A program made the translations under genes and the position numbers. From the NCBI RefSeq assembly GCF_030272615.1, contig NC_081412.1, positions 137,644,747 through 137,708,746 of the forward strand: 64,000 nt of DNA, given 5' to 3'. The stretch comes from Cryptomeria japonica. Taxonomy: Eukaryota > Streptophyta > Pinopsida > Cupressales > Cupressaceae. Positions within the stretch are counted from its first letter, which is position 1. Every line of letters begins with the position of its first letter. Shown here piece by piece: positions 36,735-46,718 of this stretch. A model generated the notes under the pieces. The model did no database searches. It had not been told where the DNA came from and worked only from the letters and a program-made list of their open reading frames with translations.

Positions 36735-36960
36735 AACCTGTCACCTTGCACACCGCAGAGGGTGAACTCACCTTGCACTCCGCAGAGGGTGAGAAATAAC
36801 TGCCACCTTGCACTCCGCAGAGGGTGGAAAGAACTGCCACCTTGCACTCCGCAGAGGGTGAGAGAGTACAGCCACCTTGCACTCCGCAGAGGGTGGACTC
36901 ACCTTACACTCCGCAAAGGGTGAGCGAGCACTGCCACCTTGCACTCCGCAGAGGATGGAT
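36735..36960. repeat. tandem array of ACCTTGCACTCCGCAGAGGG
   Basis: Seven copies of CACCTTGCAC(T)CCGCAGAGGGTG, variably spaced (about 22-37 bp). Weaker relatives CCGCAGAGGATGA and ACCGCAGAGGATAC lie upstream at about 36609 and 36700. Apparent ORFs here on both strands come from the repeat. Confidence 0.92.
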
Positions 36961-37776
36961 GATACACCCAGTGTATCATGGTTAGTATCATCATAAATAA
37001 ACATTTTTCAATAGACAAGGAATATACATTAGATATATATTATCAATTCCTCTATTAAACCATAATGATTAGAACCCAAGAATGAAATGAGATATTAAAA
37101 GATATCAAGACTCCCTCTAAAACTCTATCTAAATAAAGAATTCACAGACCTGATGATTCATTCTTACTTACGAAGTGGACCCATAGCATCTTAAAAGAGA
37201 GAGATGAAAGGTAGACTTTCATAATTAGTCCGATGACAAGATCTGACTGAGGTAGGGCTTCTCAGATCATGCATGAATGTTTTCTTCAGAGAGACATCAT
37301 CTGAAAACATTATCTTCAAGAGTAGACATTAGGTTACCTTAGAGACATGATATAGTAAAACAAAACATCAACCCTTACAAACCCTCAACACACAGATTCA
37401 GACATATAGATAGAAGACATTTATCTATACTCGGATCCTAATACACATCCATATATATACACTATCACTATTCAGCCATGAATACATTGAATATATAAGT
37501 GATAGCAGGTATATGATAGTAGAAATATATAAGGATGACAACAAGTATCAAAATAAGGTGAGTTTTAAGGTAGCTTCAAATCACCTGCAACTTCACTTAC
37601 CTATCTCCCTTGAAATAAATTGAGATTCATCACCTTTGAAGGTTCTACGATACTAAGAGGATGAGGAATCCATTAATGCAGATGAAGGACCTTGACTGTG
37701 CATGTAATCATCTAAAAACCCTAGCTGTCACACAGAAGTCTAGGTTGTAAATCTGATCACTACACATGCAAACATA

Positions 37777-37789
37777 GGCTCTGATACCA
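37777..37789 (-). promoter_or_regulatory. element B primer-binding site
   Basis: Minus strand TGGTATCAGAGCC immediately after the LTR end. Confidence 0.88.
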
Positions 37790-38624
37790 TGTTAGTTTTC
37801 ATGATCAGATTAACAATAATGAGCAGGAAATAATAAGGCACAGTCACAAGAATCAAAGCACACAAATAGAAAGGGCACACAGCACAAGTCTACCCTGGGA
37901 AAACCTCCCTCTTGGAGGAAAAACCCAACAACAACAGATCCTTAGATCTGATTATTCATTATGAATAAAATTGCAGTCTTACAACACTTATCTCAGGCTG
38001 AATACATGTGCAGATATCTTCAGCTTCAAATGAGCATAACCGTGCCTTCTTCAGCATGAACAATAGACTTAAGTTCGCATCAATTAGAGCAGAGTCGCAT
38101 CCATAGATCAGATATCTTCACACCAAAGGAGAGCAGATATATTTCGCATTGTTATTGCAGATCTAATTCGCATATGTGATAATTGTATCAAGATGCATTC
38201 TATGTAGCTTTTATATATGAGGATTGGTGCCTTATTGGGTCAGCCCAATAAGGCACTTTTTGGCGCTAAAATCTTTGTACTTTTCCCACGTTATATGTGC
38301 AAGATAGGGTCGGCCCTATATCTTACTCCACGATTTATTTAGGTTCAGCCCTGTCCTGGGCGCTAAGGTAGATGCTACAATCTCACACGTTTGACCTTGC
38401 TTGGCGTGTGAAAGAGAAAGGGCCCAGCCCTATCCTAATTTGTGCACATAGATAGGGCCCAGCCTTATGTGCCCTTCTACATAAATACATTAGATGGAGA
38501 TAGGGCCCAGCCCTATTTACAGGCCTCCTTAATGAAGAAGGGCCCAGCCCTATAAGGATTCGGATGATACCTTAAGGCAATCCAAATCCTTTTTATTTTC
38601 CTATCCTAGTTACACAAAACAACA
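37790..38624 (-). repeat. element B 5' LTR (835 bp)
   Basis: Partner of 35504-36341; contains the same dyad cluster. Confidence 0.95.
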
Positions 38625-39465
38625 CTGAATAGAGTACATACTTCTCGGAGTCATCTTCCCTTTTAGATTTTCCTGCTTTGGCAAATGTGGCTTGTTGTTT
38701 GGCTCTTTCTGGACATTTGGCAACATAGTGCCCAAATTTGTCACATCTGTAACATTGAATCTATGAAAGGTCCTTCTTGAAGGTGTTCTTGCCATGACAA
38801 CCTTTTCTCTTCCTAAATTGTTTCTGCTTGTTTTTCTTGTTTGAGTTTGTATTTAGGACTTGAAGGTCTTCATCTATATTCTTTTGTTTGATCCCTTTCT
38901 TATTCAACCTTGATTCTTCTTGGAGACAATCTGCCTTTAGCCTATCAAACTTTGGAAATTCATCCCTTGCACTGATGCCTTGGACAAATGTTTCCCATAT
39001 ACTAGGCAACCCATCTAGAGAAATGAGTGTTAATTCTTTTCTTTGGATCTCATATCCAAGGGTTGCTAGTTCATCCCTTAGGGCTAATATCCGCATGAAG
39101 TAGGCATTGACCGACTCTCCTTTGATCATAGCTATATGATTCATTTCTCTTTTTAAAGCCAAGGTTCTACTAGCATTGGATATCTCAAATGCATCTTCAA
39201 GTGCTTTGAACATGTTGTAGGCCGTTTCATGTTTCCTTATGATGGGCATAATATTATTTCTTACCCCATCGACTATGATTTTGATGGCTTTTTCATTTCC
39301 CTCTCTCCAAGTTGTTTTGTCAGGTTTAGTCTCAGGTTCTGCAATTTCAGTTTTTACAAATGATTCGACTTTATTTTCTTTTAGAATCATCTGAATTCTG
39401 AAATTCCATGCTGAGAAGCCATCACCTCCTCCGAGTCTATCTTCGAATCTGATAGCGCTAGCCAT
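38625..39465 (-). pseudogene. element C gag
   Basis: ATG at 39465 opens MASAIRFEDRLGGGDGFSAW. The gag domain continues through MILKENKVESFV, NIMPIIRKHETAYNMFKALE and NASRTLALKREM to a lysine-rich stretch. A TAG at 38760-38762 interrupts the frame just before IQCYRCDKFGHYVAKCPERAK, a normal CX2CX4HX4C knuckle. The frame then runs to ...KYVLYS, where B is inserted, and continues into the protease at 35503. Apart from the TAG it is intact. Confidence 0.95.
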
Positions 39466-39543
39466 TAGAAGAAATGTGATGTTGAATATATGTTTGTTTT
39501 GAATTTTCTACACAATTGAATAGCCTCAGGTTCGATTTAACTT

Positions 39544-39556
39544 GGCTCTGATACCA
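39544..39556 (-). promoter_or_regulatory. element C primer-binding site
   Basis: Minus strand TGGTATCAGAGCC immediately after LTR end TTTACA. Confidence 0.9.
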
Positions 39557-40277
39557 TGTAAATGTTATTCAATTTTCAATTTAAGATGCAAGTTATATTC
39601 AAGGTTATCTTTTCTTTCAAGTATGTGTTATATCTTAATATAATAAATCTGATTATTGTCTGCTATGTTGCAGAGGAAAAGAGCATTTATCGATTTCAAT
39701 GTCCTTCTCACAAATGCCGATTGATATATATATATGTATGCAAGGAGGATCAAGCAATACCTTGACCGCTCATGTCTATTAGACATGACCGATCAAGATA
39801 TTACTTGATCGCACCTTTTCAATTATCATCGCATTTACCAATCGGTATATAAAACTTAACAAATCACCCGATACTAATCGGCGTGTATATCATAAGCAAG
39901 TCAACCAATACTAATCAGTTTGAATGCAGTTATAAACTAAACCTGATAACAATCGGTGTTCACACAGTTAATATGTTTGACCGATACTAGTCGGTGTGCA
40001 TACAATTTACAATGTAAACCGATACCAATCGATATTCTGTACTATAAGATTTACAACCGATAATTATCAGTAGTTAAGCATTTGATTAAGAATCCGATAT
40101 TGATTGGAATTTGCAAGTAAGGTTGAATATATATAAATCGAAGAATAATCATCAAATGAAGGAACGATAACTTGAAGTCTTATATCATAGTCTGTCGATA
40201 AGATAGATGATTGAATGAGAGACTTCATTTATCTCTCATTCAATCATTTATCTTACCGAGGCTATCATGCATTAACA
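39557..40277 (-). repeat. element C 5' LTR (721 bp)
   Basis: TGTAAATG...GCATTAACA on the plus strand. Partner of 18762-19592 without the 113-bp duplication. Carries the CCGATA dyad array at 39838-40110. Confidence 0.95.
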
Positions 40278-40596
40278 ATTTTGGTGTTGGGTTGGTAGAA
40301 AACATGGGTGTTCAGGCCAAACAGTGGTGGAGTGATTTTCCCTTTTCGCTGATCAAACTGTTGCAAGACGACATCAAGGAGCTCAGGGTTGGGGACCCTA
40401 TGCCCAGTTCTTAATTTGTGTCAGGTGGTTTTTCAGTTTTGTTTTAGGGCGTGTGCTTGGGACGGGTAGTTTGGAGGGTGGAGGTTTGTGTTTTTCTGTG
40501 ACTTGGCTTCCTCGATGCTGAATTTGGTATATGAGGATTATGTTTACCAGTTTTTGTTGACGGTTCCTGGTCCTAAACCAGATTATATTAATCAAA
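40278..40596 (+). pseudogene. LINE ORF2 C-terminus and 3' UTR
   Basis: After the nested copia the LINE frame resumes as NFGVGLVENMGVQAKQWW and ends LRVGDPMPSS at 40412-40414. About 180 bp of 3' UTR follow, ending ATTAATCAAA before the TSD. The continuity with ...AADWLA(N) at 17530 proves that the whole 17540-40277 block is an insertion. Confidence 0.9.
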
Positions 40597-40614
40597 AAAT
40601 TATTGAATATTCTC
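40597..40614. repeat. right target-site duplication of the LINE
   Basis: AAATTATTGAATATTCTC, identical to 6715-6732. Confidence 0.93.
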
Positions 40615-41085
40615 TTAAAGTGGCTGACATTTAGTGTAGGCACCAAAAATGGCTTCAGAATATCATTGGCCTATATGTATAACATGCCACCCTTTTCTAT
40701 ATCAGCATTCTCTTGTTAGTTTTTCTAATTTTCTCTTTGGGTTAAAGATTGAGAACAGTAATAGGCCTGCTGCCTACATTTTCCATAGTTAATGAATGTA
40801 AGGATTTTGATAGTGTGAATGCAACAGGTTCCTTATCAATGTGTTGCATTTGCTGAAATTCAGAGTTTTGCATAAACAAAAGCTGTATGTGATTATTCTA
40901 CAACTAGACAATGTTTTTTTTCTTTTCTATATCTAAACCCCACACCTTCAAACTCTTTTCTTTAATGTTGAAAACCATATGCAGCCTAGCTAGATTTAAT
41001 TTTATTCTGAGCTGGTGCCACTCAGAGTTAAAATGCTTGCACCCCTTATCAAAAATTAAAATTATTTGGTTTTAAGTCCTGGCAA
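40615..41085. other. host spacer or intron right of the LINE
   Basis: No coding signal was recognised. This is the continuation of the sequence interrupted at 6714. Confidence 0.5.
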
Positions 41086-41271
41086 CTAGGAACGCTCCCT
41101 GAGCTCACAACACAGATCACAGTTGCATCTAGAATATCTGTGATCACTCAAATATTTCCCCGTATCTGCCTCAAAATAGCTTCCCTCCCTCCAATTGGTA
41201 AAAGCCCAATTTTGTAACCTCTGCATATCAGCAATAGATTTCCCCCTACACGCATGTGCGTTGGCTCGAAC
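41086..41271 (-). CDS. candidate terminal exon of an unrecognised small host gene
   Basis: Minus strand: an AG (...CCATGGCAG) then VRANAHACRGKSIADMQRL, QNWAFTNWREGSYFEADTG, KYLSDHRYSRC and CNCDLCCELRERS, stop at 41086-41088. The composition (Cys, Trp, Tyr, charged residues, no low complexity) looks protein-like, and CNCDLC could bind metal. I do not recognise the family. Joined in phase 0 to 41474-41602 and 41778-41825 it would give about 120 residues. The acceptor's pyrimidine tract is weak. The ORF is also open upstream to about 41328, so the true exon start may differ. Chance ORF is the alternative. Confidence 0.35.
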   Translation of the reverse strand, partial: VRANAHACRGKSIADMQRLQNWAFTNWREGSYFEADTGKYLSDHRYSRCNCDLCCELRERS

Positions 41272-41473
41272 CTGCCATGGGTTCTTCACATGTTCCAAGT
41301 AACTTTTAGAGTGTGTATTGAATCTCAAAAAAATATAGATTTGAACTAAAGGACAAAAAGAAAAGGCTTGTTATGTGTTTTATAGAGTTAAATTATTTTT
41401 CAATTTTGAGATTAAAAAATGTGAACAATTTCCCTTCTTTCTCCTATATGGCTTCCATCAAAGGGAAACATAC

Positions 41474-41602
41474 CTTACTCTGGCATGAGGAGGATGGTTT
41501 GGTAATTGTGGCCTCTGAAGTAATCTCATTCTTTGCATCCGGTTGCTGCAACTCCATTGGCTGCTGCTGCCGATTACCGCTCGCATTAATGGAACCCGAA
41601 CC
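41474..41602 (-). CDS. candidate middle exon of the small host gene
   Basis: Minus strand TTGCAG before and GTATGT after. In phase 0 it reads GSGSINASGNRQQQPMELQQ then PDAKNEITSEATITKPSSSC and QSK, a polar, probably disordered stretch. It is 129 bp, so phase is kept. The same DNA in another frame is the candidate HIT transit-peptide exon (41474-41643). The two readings exclude each other unless the locus is alternatively spliced. Confidence 0.35.
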
Positions 41603-41643
41603 CTGCAATTAGGGCTTATACACATTGAATTACGAAACTCCAT
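41474..41643 (-). CDS. candidate first exon of the HIT/HINT gene (transit peptide)
   Basis: ATG at 41643 opens MEFRNSMCISPNCRVRVPLM, then an Arg/Ser/Gln-rich stretch ending LPNHPPHARV-R at donor AAG|GTATGT. It leaves two bases of a codon, exactly what the 6131-6217 exon needs, and the join reads HARVRLFSSPRALADEE. This would be a plausible organelle-targeting sequence (basic, serine-bearing, no acidic residues until the HIT part). An internal ATG (MRAVIGSSS) is an alternative start. Without the LINE the intron would be about 1.4 kb. Phase agreement alone has a one-in-three chance of being accidental. Confidence 0.4.
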
Positions 41644-41777
41644 GGGAACTGAAACTGTGACCAGCTATTACAATGCTATATGAATAACGGCCAGATTTTG
41701 TCAACTGCCATACTAGCTTATTATATAAACTTTAGTACAGGTATTATTGCTAACACTCATATGACAGATGCACTCAC

Positions 41778-41825
41778 TGGAGCGGAAGATGCATGTGTAG
41801 GGACGCCATAACTCAAAGCGACCAT
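41778..41825 (-). CDS. candidate first exon of the small host gene
   Basis: Minus strand ATG at 41825 gives MVALSYGVPTHASSAP, then a strong donor GTGAGTG at 41771-41777. It ends in phase 0, matching 41474-41602. Support is limited to the start codon, the donor and the phase. Confidence 0.32.
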
Positions 41826-41849
41826 TAACGGCAGAGCTTGTAGGTAGGA

Positions 41850-43440
41850 ACCCAGATATGTAGGTAAAGATTTCAAAGCTCACAAAAACAAGTGAATTGC
41901 ATGTTTCCCAGGCCTGAAATTTGATGGTCCGTGGACCCTTTTTTCAATTTTACATCTATATTACAATTAAAAATTTATTAAATTGTATAGCTTTATTTTG
42001 TAAATTATTAATAAACTAGCATTAGGACTAGTATGAGGTTTAGGGTAACATAGACAAGAAATCAAAGATATATAATTTGATGTTGTATAATTAGTTAATT
42101 TTATAATAGTATAAATTTATATATGTTTTGATTATAAATATATGTTTCGATTTGTAAAAAAATCATTATATTGTATAATTAGATATAAATAATATTGAAC
42201 AATTTTTAAAATTTTGTTGAATTTTTTTTTAACAATTAGATTCTTTAATATTGAACAATTGATTGTGGTTAAATTATTTGTTTCTCATTAATAAGTATCC
42301 ATTTACATCAATCAAAATTCCATAAGAATTTTTTTTTGTCTCTTAAGTCATATTCTCCTTTTTAGCTTCTCTTATAAGCCTTGTCATTTTTATGCATTGG
42401 AACAAAATATTGTTACATTCTTATGCATTGGAACAAAATTTTGTTAGATGAAAAAACATAATTTATAACTATTTATTATATATGCAAATTTAATAGTAAA
42501 AAAGAGAACAAGGTGAAATCTTTAATCATTGAATGTCTACCTATATAAAATAAATGTTGTAATTGACTAGTTTTATTATTTTTTAGTTTTAAAAAAGAGG
42601 ATAACAAAAAAATTAGAACTTTGGAAGAAGAGTATGTAATTAAATGTGCATACCTCAATATGTTATTATGAGAGCAATTGTAAGCGAGTTGCTTCTTTCT
42701 TTCTTATAATGTATAGATTTTTTTCATTTTGGAACAACAATCAAAAGAGAATGTGGGCTCTATACAAAAGCCTTTTATGTATTTGACTCTAAACATTGAA
42801 CCATAAACCATCACCCCCACCACATTATATTCATTTATAAATCATAAATAATATCCCCAAAAAAAATTATTTCCCAATTATACGATATGACCTCCCAACA
42901 AAAACGTAGACTGTTAGTAATGTGTGTGGCTCATTTTAGATAGAGCAATGTCCTATTAAGGTTATTAACTCCAACGAATTATTGCTTTAATTACTCCACC
43001 ATAGTAATTTCCTTGTGCATAATATCCTTGGTGTGACTTGATTGAATGCATTAACCTTCTAGAAAGTGCAATCTGCTACTTCTACCATAAAATAAAATAA
43101 TAACTATGCTCTTAGTATCAAGATTTTTTGATACAAAATGTATGGTTGTTTTCACACATGATTCATGCTTGGTGATAATTAAGGCACAAAGTACCCAAAT
43201 TTGGTTTCTAAATATGTGTATACCAATTGCACACAAGTAAGATTTTAAACCATGCAATTGTTTATACCATATTAAAATAAGACATTATAATTTCTGTAGC
43301 AATCCCAATTATTTGATTTATAAAATAATCTAAAATAGAGTGGTAACTTATGTAGAAATTAAAGTGCTCTCACAATGTTTTTTACTTTAGAATAATGTTG
43401 CTCAAAAAGTCATGAGCCTTAAGAAATCAAACACATTGTA
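41850..43440. other. AT-rich intergenic spacer
   Basis: No supported gene on either strand. A short direct repeat TTATGCATTGGAACAAAAT occurs at about 42390 and 42420. Otherwise nothing was recognised. Confidence 0.5.
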
Positions 43441-43960
43441 GTGTTATAAATTGTAACCCTCTTAAATTTCACACTCCTTTTGGGGCCTTGTTCCTATGTC
43501 ATTTCAAGCTTATTTGGGTTCTATCCTATTTTAAATTTCAAGGCACCTTAATCCACACTTAAATATTGTCTATCCAAATTTAAATTCTAAATCGAATATC
43601 AAGGTCCTATTATGTCACTTTTGACAAAAGCTAGGCAATTTTGTCAAGCCACTATCAATTAGTTACAATGATCAACACTTTTTGCCAAAATTTTGGGGGA
43701 TTGGCCTTTACATTGTAGAATCTAGTCACAAAATTTGGATATGACCATTGGAAGTAGGCCAAAATGCAAAATTACCTTGAGAACCCTATATAAGGCACCA
43801 TCTCTAATTCATTTGATCATTCTTACATAAGTTATCATTCCAATTCAAGAGCAAATATTCTTCATTCAAGAGCATATTTGAGTACAAGAAGTACCAAGCT
43901 ACAACAAATTATCTTCAAGTATATTTTCATGATGGATTTGTTATGATTTATCTTTATCGT
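43441..43960 (+). mobile_element. possible LTR remnant with a TATA box
   Basis: TGTTATAAATTGTAACCCTC opens the block, and a diverged second start, TGTTGTAAGTTGTAACCCTA, follows about 520 bp later at 43960. CTATATAAGG at about 43787 would be a TATA box, followed by CAAGAGCAAATATTCTTC-type 5' leader sequence. This suggests an LTR followed by a truncated partner. No TSD and no coding were found. Confidence 0.3.
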
Positions 43961-44260
43961 GTTGTAAGTTGTAACCCTATACAATTTACACCACTTTTTG
44001 TGCCCTTGCCTTAGTGATTCCCATTTTATCTCTCATTTAAGCATATTTCTAGCCTTTTACCTTGAGCTAATGTCATATGTCCACATTGTGGTCCAAACTC
44101 CATCTTGGGTTGTGTGCACCCCTTCCTTAGCCTATTCACCTTGTTTTGGGTGGCCAAGGACATTTGGGGTGCGCTTGTTGTAAAACAAGGTGAAGAAAGC
44201 TTGCAATATGAACTTAAACTCAAAGTTATTGCAAATTTGAAAATAAATATTAACCATTAA

Positions 44261-45349
44261 TGTAGTGACTATAGAATAAAAACAAGAACAAGATAACCAT
44301 TGCACAAGAAACACCAAATTTATGTGAAGAAACCCTTTCAAGAAAAAACTCCACCATGGAAAGAGAGGTAATTATATTACTATAAAGGTGGGTTTTGGAA
44401 TTATAGTTTCACGAATTAGGATAGTAAGACCAGTACCAATTTCACAAGAGTAGCCTTACATTTAAAAGGGGGTTGCAAACCCAATTGATATAGCCACAAT
44501 TCAATTGGGGAAAAGGGTTGAGATACCAATTCGATTTACCTATTTATTGTTTCTCCTTTTAGAGAGTTGAAATTGGATTTACTTGTTTTTATGGCCTTGT
44601 CCTCCAAAAATAGGACAAACATACCAGTAAATAAGGAGGCATAGCCCCGAGATGGGTCCACTCAGTTGTACAATTAGGTGACACCAGATTTAGAGTAAAA
44701 TGGGGTTAAAATAGGCCTAGGGGGAATGAAGATAGGACACGCTAAAGTAAAAGCACAAATATGATGTGTGAATTGTACAAGGTTACAACTTATGATGCTG
44801 CAATTACTAATCCAATGAAGAATACAACAACAATACACTACTCTATAAACCTCTATAAAACTTGACAACACTTTGTTACCTTGCAAATTGAACAAGACTG
44901 AATGAAGAACACTAGCTCAAGGCAACAATTAATACGAGTTTGTGAGGATGAATACCACTATGGTATCACCAAACAATAGGTATAAAAACCAAAATATCCT
45001 CTTACATATGCTCTTACAATTGGCATAAGGCATCTCTCATGCATGTGCACCTGCATAAGGATTATGTCATAAATATTGTCATAGCAACAATGGCTGCCAT
45101 AACCACCATATTCTCTTACAACTCTTGACAAGTGTCTAAACACCTCAAAATAGAATATTCCAAGAGGGGTTTCCTAGATGTTTTGTCCTTTTTGTAGAGG
45201 ACAAATGGTAAAAGTAACTTTGCCTTTGCATGGTCACTTTCACCATCATTGCTTAAACAGTTTAACCTCTTATAGGTAAATTATAAAAGATATTTAGGAA
45301 AATAATCAATTAAAGGATTTGCAAGGTTGGTGGCACTTAAATCCTAACA
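44261..45349 (-). repeat. 3' LTR of copia remnant G (about 1.09 kb)
   Basis: On the minus strand it starts TGTTAGGATTTAAGTGCC after a purine tract (AAGTAGGAGAA), and TGTAGTGACTATAG at 44261 is the plausible other end. It directly follows the RNase H C-terminus of G. No partner LTR was found. Confidence 0.55.
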
Positions 45350-45540
45350 TTCTCCTACTTGTCATCATACATATTAAATTACCCCATAGAGATACATGTA
45401 ATACAAATAAATTACACTGATCAAGGCCTATGGTCTTTCTGTACCAAGAGAACTTATTTGTGGTTACTAGATTCATAAGAGAATCTACAACATTATCCAA
45501 AGTGTTAACTTTTTCAATCAAGACCTATCTACTCTCAACC
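45306..45540 (-). pseudogene. copia remnant G: RNase H C-terminal tail and 3' end
   Basis: Minus strand reads IEKVNTLDNVVDSLMNLVTT and NKFSWYRKTIGLDQ, the C-terminal tail of a Ty1/copia RNase H (usual form K-V-x-T-x-x-N-x-A-D-x-L-T-K). It is preceded in the ancestral order by 54226-54377, from which F separates it. G is a different lineage from C and D. It is short, diverged and non-functional. Confidence 0.75.
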
Positions 45541-46718
45541 TATAAAGTGGAAAATTAGTCCCTAGTGACTCCCCACCTAAGAGAGAGAAAGGAAGTCACT
45601 GGTATGATTTTCACTTGGGAGAAACTTTACATTCAAAAGAGGGACTTGAATCCACTAGATCCAAATCCAAGGGGAACAAGGATATAAATTCCAAGTGGAT
45701 TGCAAGGGTTGGAAAGTGATTTGCCCTCTTTTGTAAATAGATATGTTGACTTGTTGACTATGCAGAAAAGAGAGATAGAATGGATGAAATGAGGAGCTAC
45801 CGGTTTGGGATTGCGTTGTAATTTCGGATCTAAGATATTCAAACTGATACAGATTTGCCTTGCAAATTTGGAGAAAATTCATCGGGACCATGTTGAAAGT
45901 GCACATGGTCCTTCAAAAAATCTATGTGTCGAAAAGGGTTTTTTCGTCTCTACAAATGGAGTCCAAACTTTCAATTACAACTGTGCACCTGCAACCTACA
46001 CACAGAAAAGAAGGGAAGAAGGGTTGTGGATAGGGGTTTGCCTCAGTCAAACACCGGTTGATGAATCAACCTTGAAAGAAAGTAATTGCAAATGCTTAAA
46101 TGTAAATGATGGAAATGTATACCTTGTAGATCTGTAATTGATGATGATGATTGCTTTGCTTCTTGAATGTAATCACAAATGTCGTATGAAATGGCATGTA
46201 ACATGACAAAACCCTAACACACAGACATGCTTGCAAATGAATGTTGTAATGTTGCTCCAATGGATGAATGAATCTAAGATAACTTGATGAATGCTCGAAG
46301 ACCTTTTGCTTGAATATATCTTATGTATTTCACCTATCATGTATTTCGTCTATCGTGTATTTCATCTATCTCGAATGAGGGAATTGAGTCTCTTTTTATA
46401 CATCCCTAAGAGGATTAATTTTCATCCATCGAAGGCCGACAAAGAGAGATTTAAATCCCTGAAGAAAAAATTAAGCTTAAGGGGCTGAACAGACCCATCT
46501 TAGGGCCACCTTAAGAGGGGGGACATGGACACCACACCCCTGTCCTGCCCTATCTTGGGGCCTGGATAGGGTTCTGAGGCAGCATAAGGGCCATAGTAGG
46601 AGGAGACTCAGGATGAAGGCACGGAGAGGGGTCTTAGTCAAGCAGAGAGATGCAGTCACATAGGTGAGGGCCTAAAATGTGGTCGAAATTGCGAGGGTCA
46701 CAATTTTACGATGCTACA
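45541..46718 (-). repeat. element F 3' LTR
   Basis: Starts TATAAAGTGG (TG mutated to TA; partner TGTAAATTGG) and ends GATGCTACA. By hand about 35 differences in the first 430 bases against the partner (about 8%), clearly more than for B, C, D or E. Confidence 0.92.

Larger units (their letters stand above)
36342..37789 (-). other. element B interior, non-coding
   Basis: No retroviral domain is seen. It holds a tandem array (36735-36960) and a PBS at its right end. Plus-strand CTCCCTCT at 36342 is the PPT. Confidence 0.8.
35504..38624 (-). mobile_element. non-autonomous LTR element B
   Basis: 3.1 kb: LTRs 35504-36341 and 37790-38624, PBS at 37777-37789, a PPT adjoining 36342 (minus AGAGGGAG) and flanks TTGAA (35499-35503) and CTGAA (38625-38629). 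The 1.45-kb interior has no gag or pol coding, so mobility would depend on another element's proteins. PBS and PPT match copia element C. It separates C's gag knuckle from its protease, and the frame is restored when it is removed. Confidence 0.92.
18762..40277 (-). mobile_element. Ty1/copia element C, host of three further insertions
   Basis: LTRs at 18762-19592 and 39557-40277, initiator-Met-type PBS at 39544-39556, PPT at 19593-19600, TSD ATTTT. Read on the minus strand the order is gag, protease, integrase, RT, RNase H, as in Ty1/copia. Insertions E (20540-27737), D (28691-33743) and B (35504-38624) split RNase H, RT and the gag-protease junction. Removing them leaves about 6.1 kb. Few lesions remain: a TAG at 38760-38762, a 2-bp insertion near 35213 and a TAG near 34116. 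By sequence C and D are the same lineage. Confidence 0.95.
6733..40596 (+). mobile_element. L1-type LINE, near full length, split by nested insertions
   Basis: The element starts 11 bp before the ORF1 start codon and ends in a short A-rich tail (ATCAAA) at 40596. It is bounded by an 18-bp TSD. Removing the insertions at 7062-10712, 13015-14658, 17540-18756 and 18762-40277, plus their 5-bp TSDs, leaves about 5.8 kb, typical of a plant L1 with ORF1, an ORF2 with APE endonuclease, RT and zf-RVT, and a terminal RNase H. The frames resume across every insertion, which confirms the reconstruction. Both ORFs carry frameshifts and stops, so the copy is dead. It lies opposite to the HIT gene. Confidence 0.92.

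Noticed and set aside
36599-37004. ORFs with repeated Leu-Arg-Ser-Ala-Arg-Trp text
   Set aside because: Products of the CCGCAGAGGGTG tandem array in element B; no start context or domain.
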